Below are positions 61,491 to 62,409 of a DNA stretch of 62,409 nucleotides, piece by piece (positions within the stretch are counted from its first letter, which is position 1; every line of letters starts with the position of its first letter). The position numbers were made by a program, and so were the translations under genes. The stretch comes from CAZTVF01 sp964616985 (GTDB lineage Bacteria; Planctomycetota; Phycisphaerae; SM23-33). The notes beneath the pieces were generated by a model that saw nothing but the letters and a program-made list of their open reading frames with translations, was not told the DNA's origin and did no database searches. The stretch spans positions 1 to 62,409 of the forward strand of contig CAZTVF010000014.1 in the NCBI GenBank assembly GCA_964616985.1. Direction: 5' to 3'.

Positions 61491-62409
61491 ATGTCCAAGC
61501 ACACAGTAGCGTTGATCATGGGTGACGGAACCGGTCCCGAACTGGCCAATGCGGCCCGTCGCGTCGTCGATGCGGCCTTGGTCGCCACCAAGGGCGCCGG
61601 CAGCATCACCTGGAAGGAATGCGAAGCGGGCGTCGAGATCATGGATAAGTACGGCACGCCGATGCCCGAATCCACGATCGCCACCGTCCGCGCGTCCGAC
61701 GCCACCCTCAAGGCCCCGATCACCACGCCCATCGGCAAGGGCTTCCGCTCCGTCAACGTGCTGCTGCGGCAGACGCTTGACCTCTACGCCTGCGTCCGCC
61801 CCTGCAAGACCTACGCCGGCGTCCGCAGCAAGTACAAGGATATCAACCTCGTCATCGTCCGCGAGAACACCGAGGACCTCTACGCCGGCGTCGAATTCGA
61901 ACGCGGCCAGGACGCCACCCGCGACCTGATCGAGGCCGTCAACCGCCTCGCGACCGACAAGAAGATCAAGACCAGCGCCGAGACCACGGGCGTTTCCATC
62001 AAGCCCATCAGCGTCGAGAACACCGAGCGCATCGTGCGGTTCGCGTTCGATTATGCCCGCGAGAACGGCCGCAAGAAGGTCACCGCCGTCCACAAGGCCA
62101 ACATCATGAAGTTCACCGACGGGCTGTTCCAGGCGGTGGCCGAAGAGGTGGCCGAGGAATACGCCGACATCGAGTTCCAGCAGGTGCTGGTGGACAACAT
62201 GTGCATGCAGCTGGTGCAGAAGCCCGAGCTGTACGACGTGCTGGTGCTGCCGAACCTGTACGGCGACATCCTGTCGGACCTTTGCGCGGGGCTGGTGGGC
62301 GGGCTGGGCATGGCCCCGGGCGCTAACATCGGCAAGAGCGGGGCGGTCTTCGAGGCCACCCACGGCAGCGCGCCCAAGTACAAGGGCCTCAACAAGGTCA
62401 ACCCCACCG
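61491..62409 (+). CDS. icd: NAD-type isocitrate dehydrogenase (partial, 3' end outside window)
   Basis: The first 306 codons of an isocitrate/isopropylmalate dehydrogenase family enzyme. It begins SKHTVALIMGDGTGPELA and shows the substrate-loop residues FRSVNVLLRQTLDLYACVRP, the VRENTEDLYAGVEF block, and later VHKANIMKFTDGLF and NLYGDILSDLCAGLVGGLG. SxNVxLRxxLDLY is the pattern of isocitrate dehydrogenases, not of LeuB. It oxidatively decarboxylates isocitrate to 2-oxoglutarate in the citric acid cycle. AAGGAG lies upstream of the ATG at good spacing. The frame is open to the window end. Confidence 0.9.
   Translation, partial: MSKHTVALIMGDGTGPELANAARRVVDAALVATKGAGSITWKECEAGVEIMDKYGTPMPESTIATVRASDATLKAPITTPIGKGFRSVNVLLRQTLDLYACVRPCKTYAGVRSKYKDINLVIVRENTEDLYAGVEFERGQDATRDLIEAVNRLATDKKIKTSAETTGVSIKPISVENTERIVRFAFDYARENGRKKVTAVHKANIMKFTDGLFQAVAEEVAEEYADIEFQQVLVDNMCMQLVQKPELYDVLVLPNLYGDILSDLCAGLVGGLGMAPGANIGKSGAVFEATHGSAPKYKGLNKVNPT

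Overview
The window is 62.4 kb of GC-rich chromosomal DNA that looks like a member of the Planctomycetota, most likely class Phycisphaerae. This is inferred from gene content, not from a marker phylogeny. The pointers are PEP-CTERM secreted proteins, two URO-D-fold proteins, a large membrane protein of the DUF6785 type, several SGNH and sialate-esterase enzymes, a pyruvoyl-dependent arginine decarboxylase, and many short palindromic repeats between genes. No rRNA, tRNA, CRISPR array, integrase or transposase was recognised, so this reads as core chromosome rather than an island.

Layout. 0-12 kb: the end of a GH116 glucosidase; a minus-strand block folP-cdaA-cdaR-proA (folate and cyclic di-AMP synthesis, proline); a ROK sugar kinase; a secreted lysine-rich protein; nagB; a TRIC-type channel; a transglutaminase-like protein. 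12-31 kb: pyrK, a secreted HExxH protein, pyruvoyl arginine decarboxylase, a TetR-controlled tripartite MacAB-TolC-like exporter, two PEP-CTERM proteins (a serine-less trypsin-fold protein and a 50-residue minimal one), SGNH hydrolases, GH20 hexosaminidase, an HD-GYP protein and a receiver domain without its phosphoacceptor. 31-41 kb: a DUF6785 membrane protein, two URO-D-like proteins, an orphan cobalamin riboswitch unit, a YHS protein, a siroheme reductase-like protein and an ECF sigma/anti-sigma pair. 41-50 kb: a CusCBA-type copper/silver efflux system with two small secreted metal-binding-like proteins. 50-62 kb: sialate O-acetylesterase, btuFCD, a LAB_N / ChbG-HpnK / GT2 glycolipid group, gyrA and the start of an NAD-type isocitrate dehydrogenase.

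Most interesting element: on the minus strand near 37.1-36.8 kb there is a complete transcription unit. It has a consensus-like promoter, a full cobalamin riboswitch, hairpins and a rho-independent terminator, with no open reading frame and no co-directional gene for about 2 kb. It points at the 3' end of a URO-D-family gene on the other strand. This resembles the B12-riboswitch-controlled non-coding RNAs known in Listeria and Enterococcus, but in an unrelated lineage and context.

Other notable points are a CusA pump with a roughly 95-residue Cys/His-containing periplasmic insert, a diadenylate cyclase with an altered DGA motif, candidate leaderless promoters, and at least five families of dispersed inverted repeats. 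One repeat supplies the last codons and stop of the tetR gene, and one pair forms long direct repeats on both sides of a gene.
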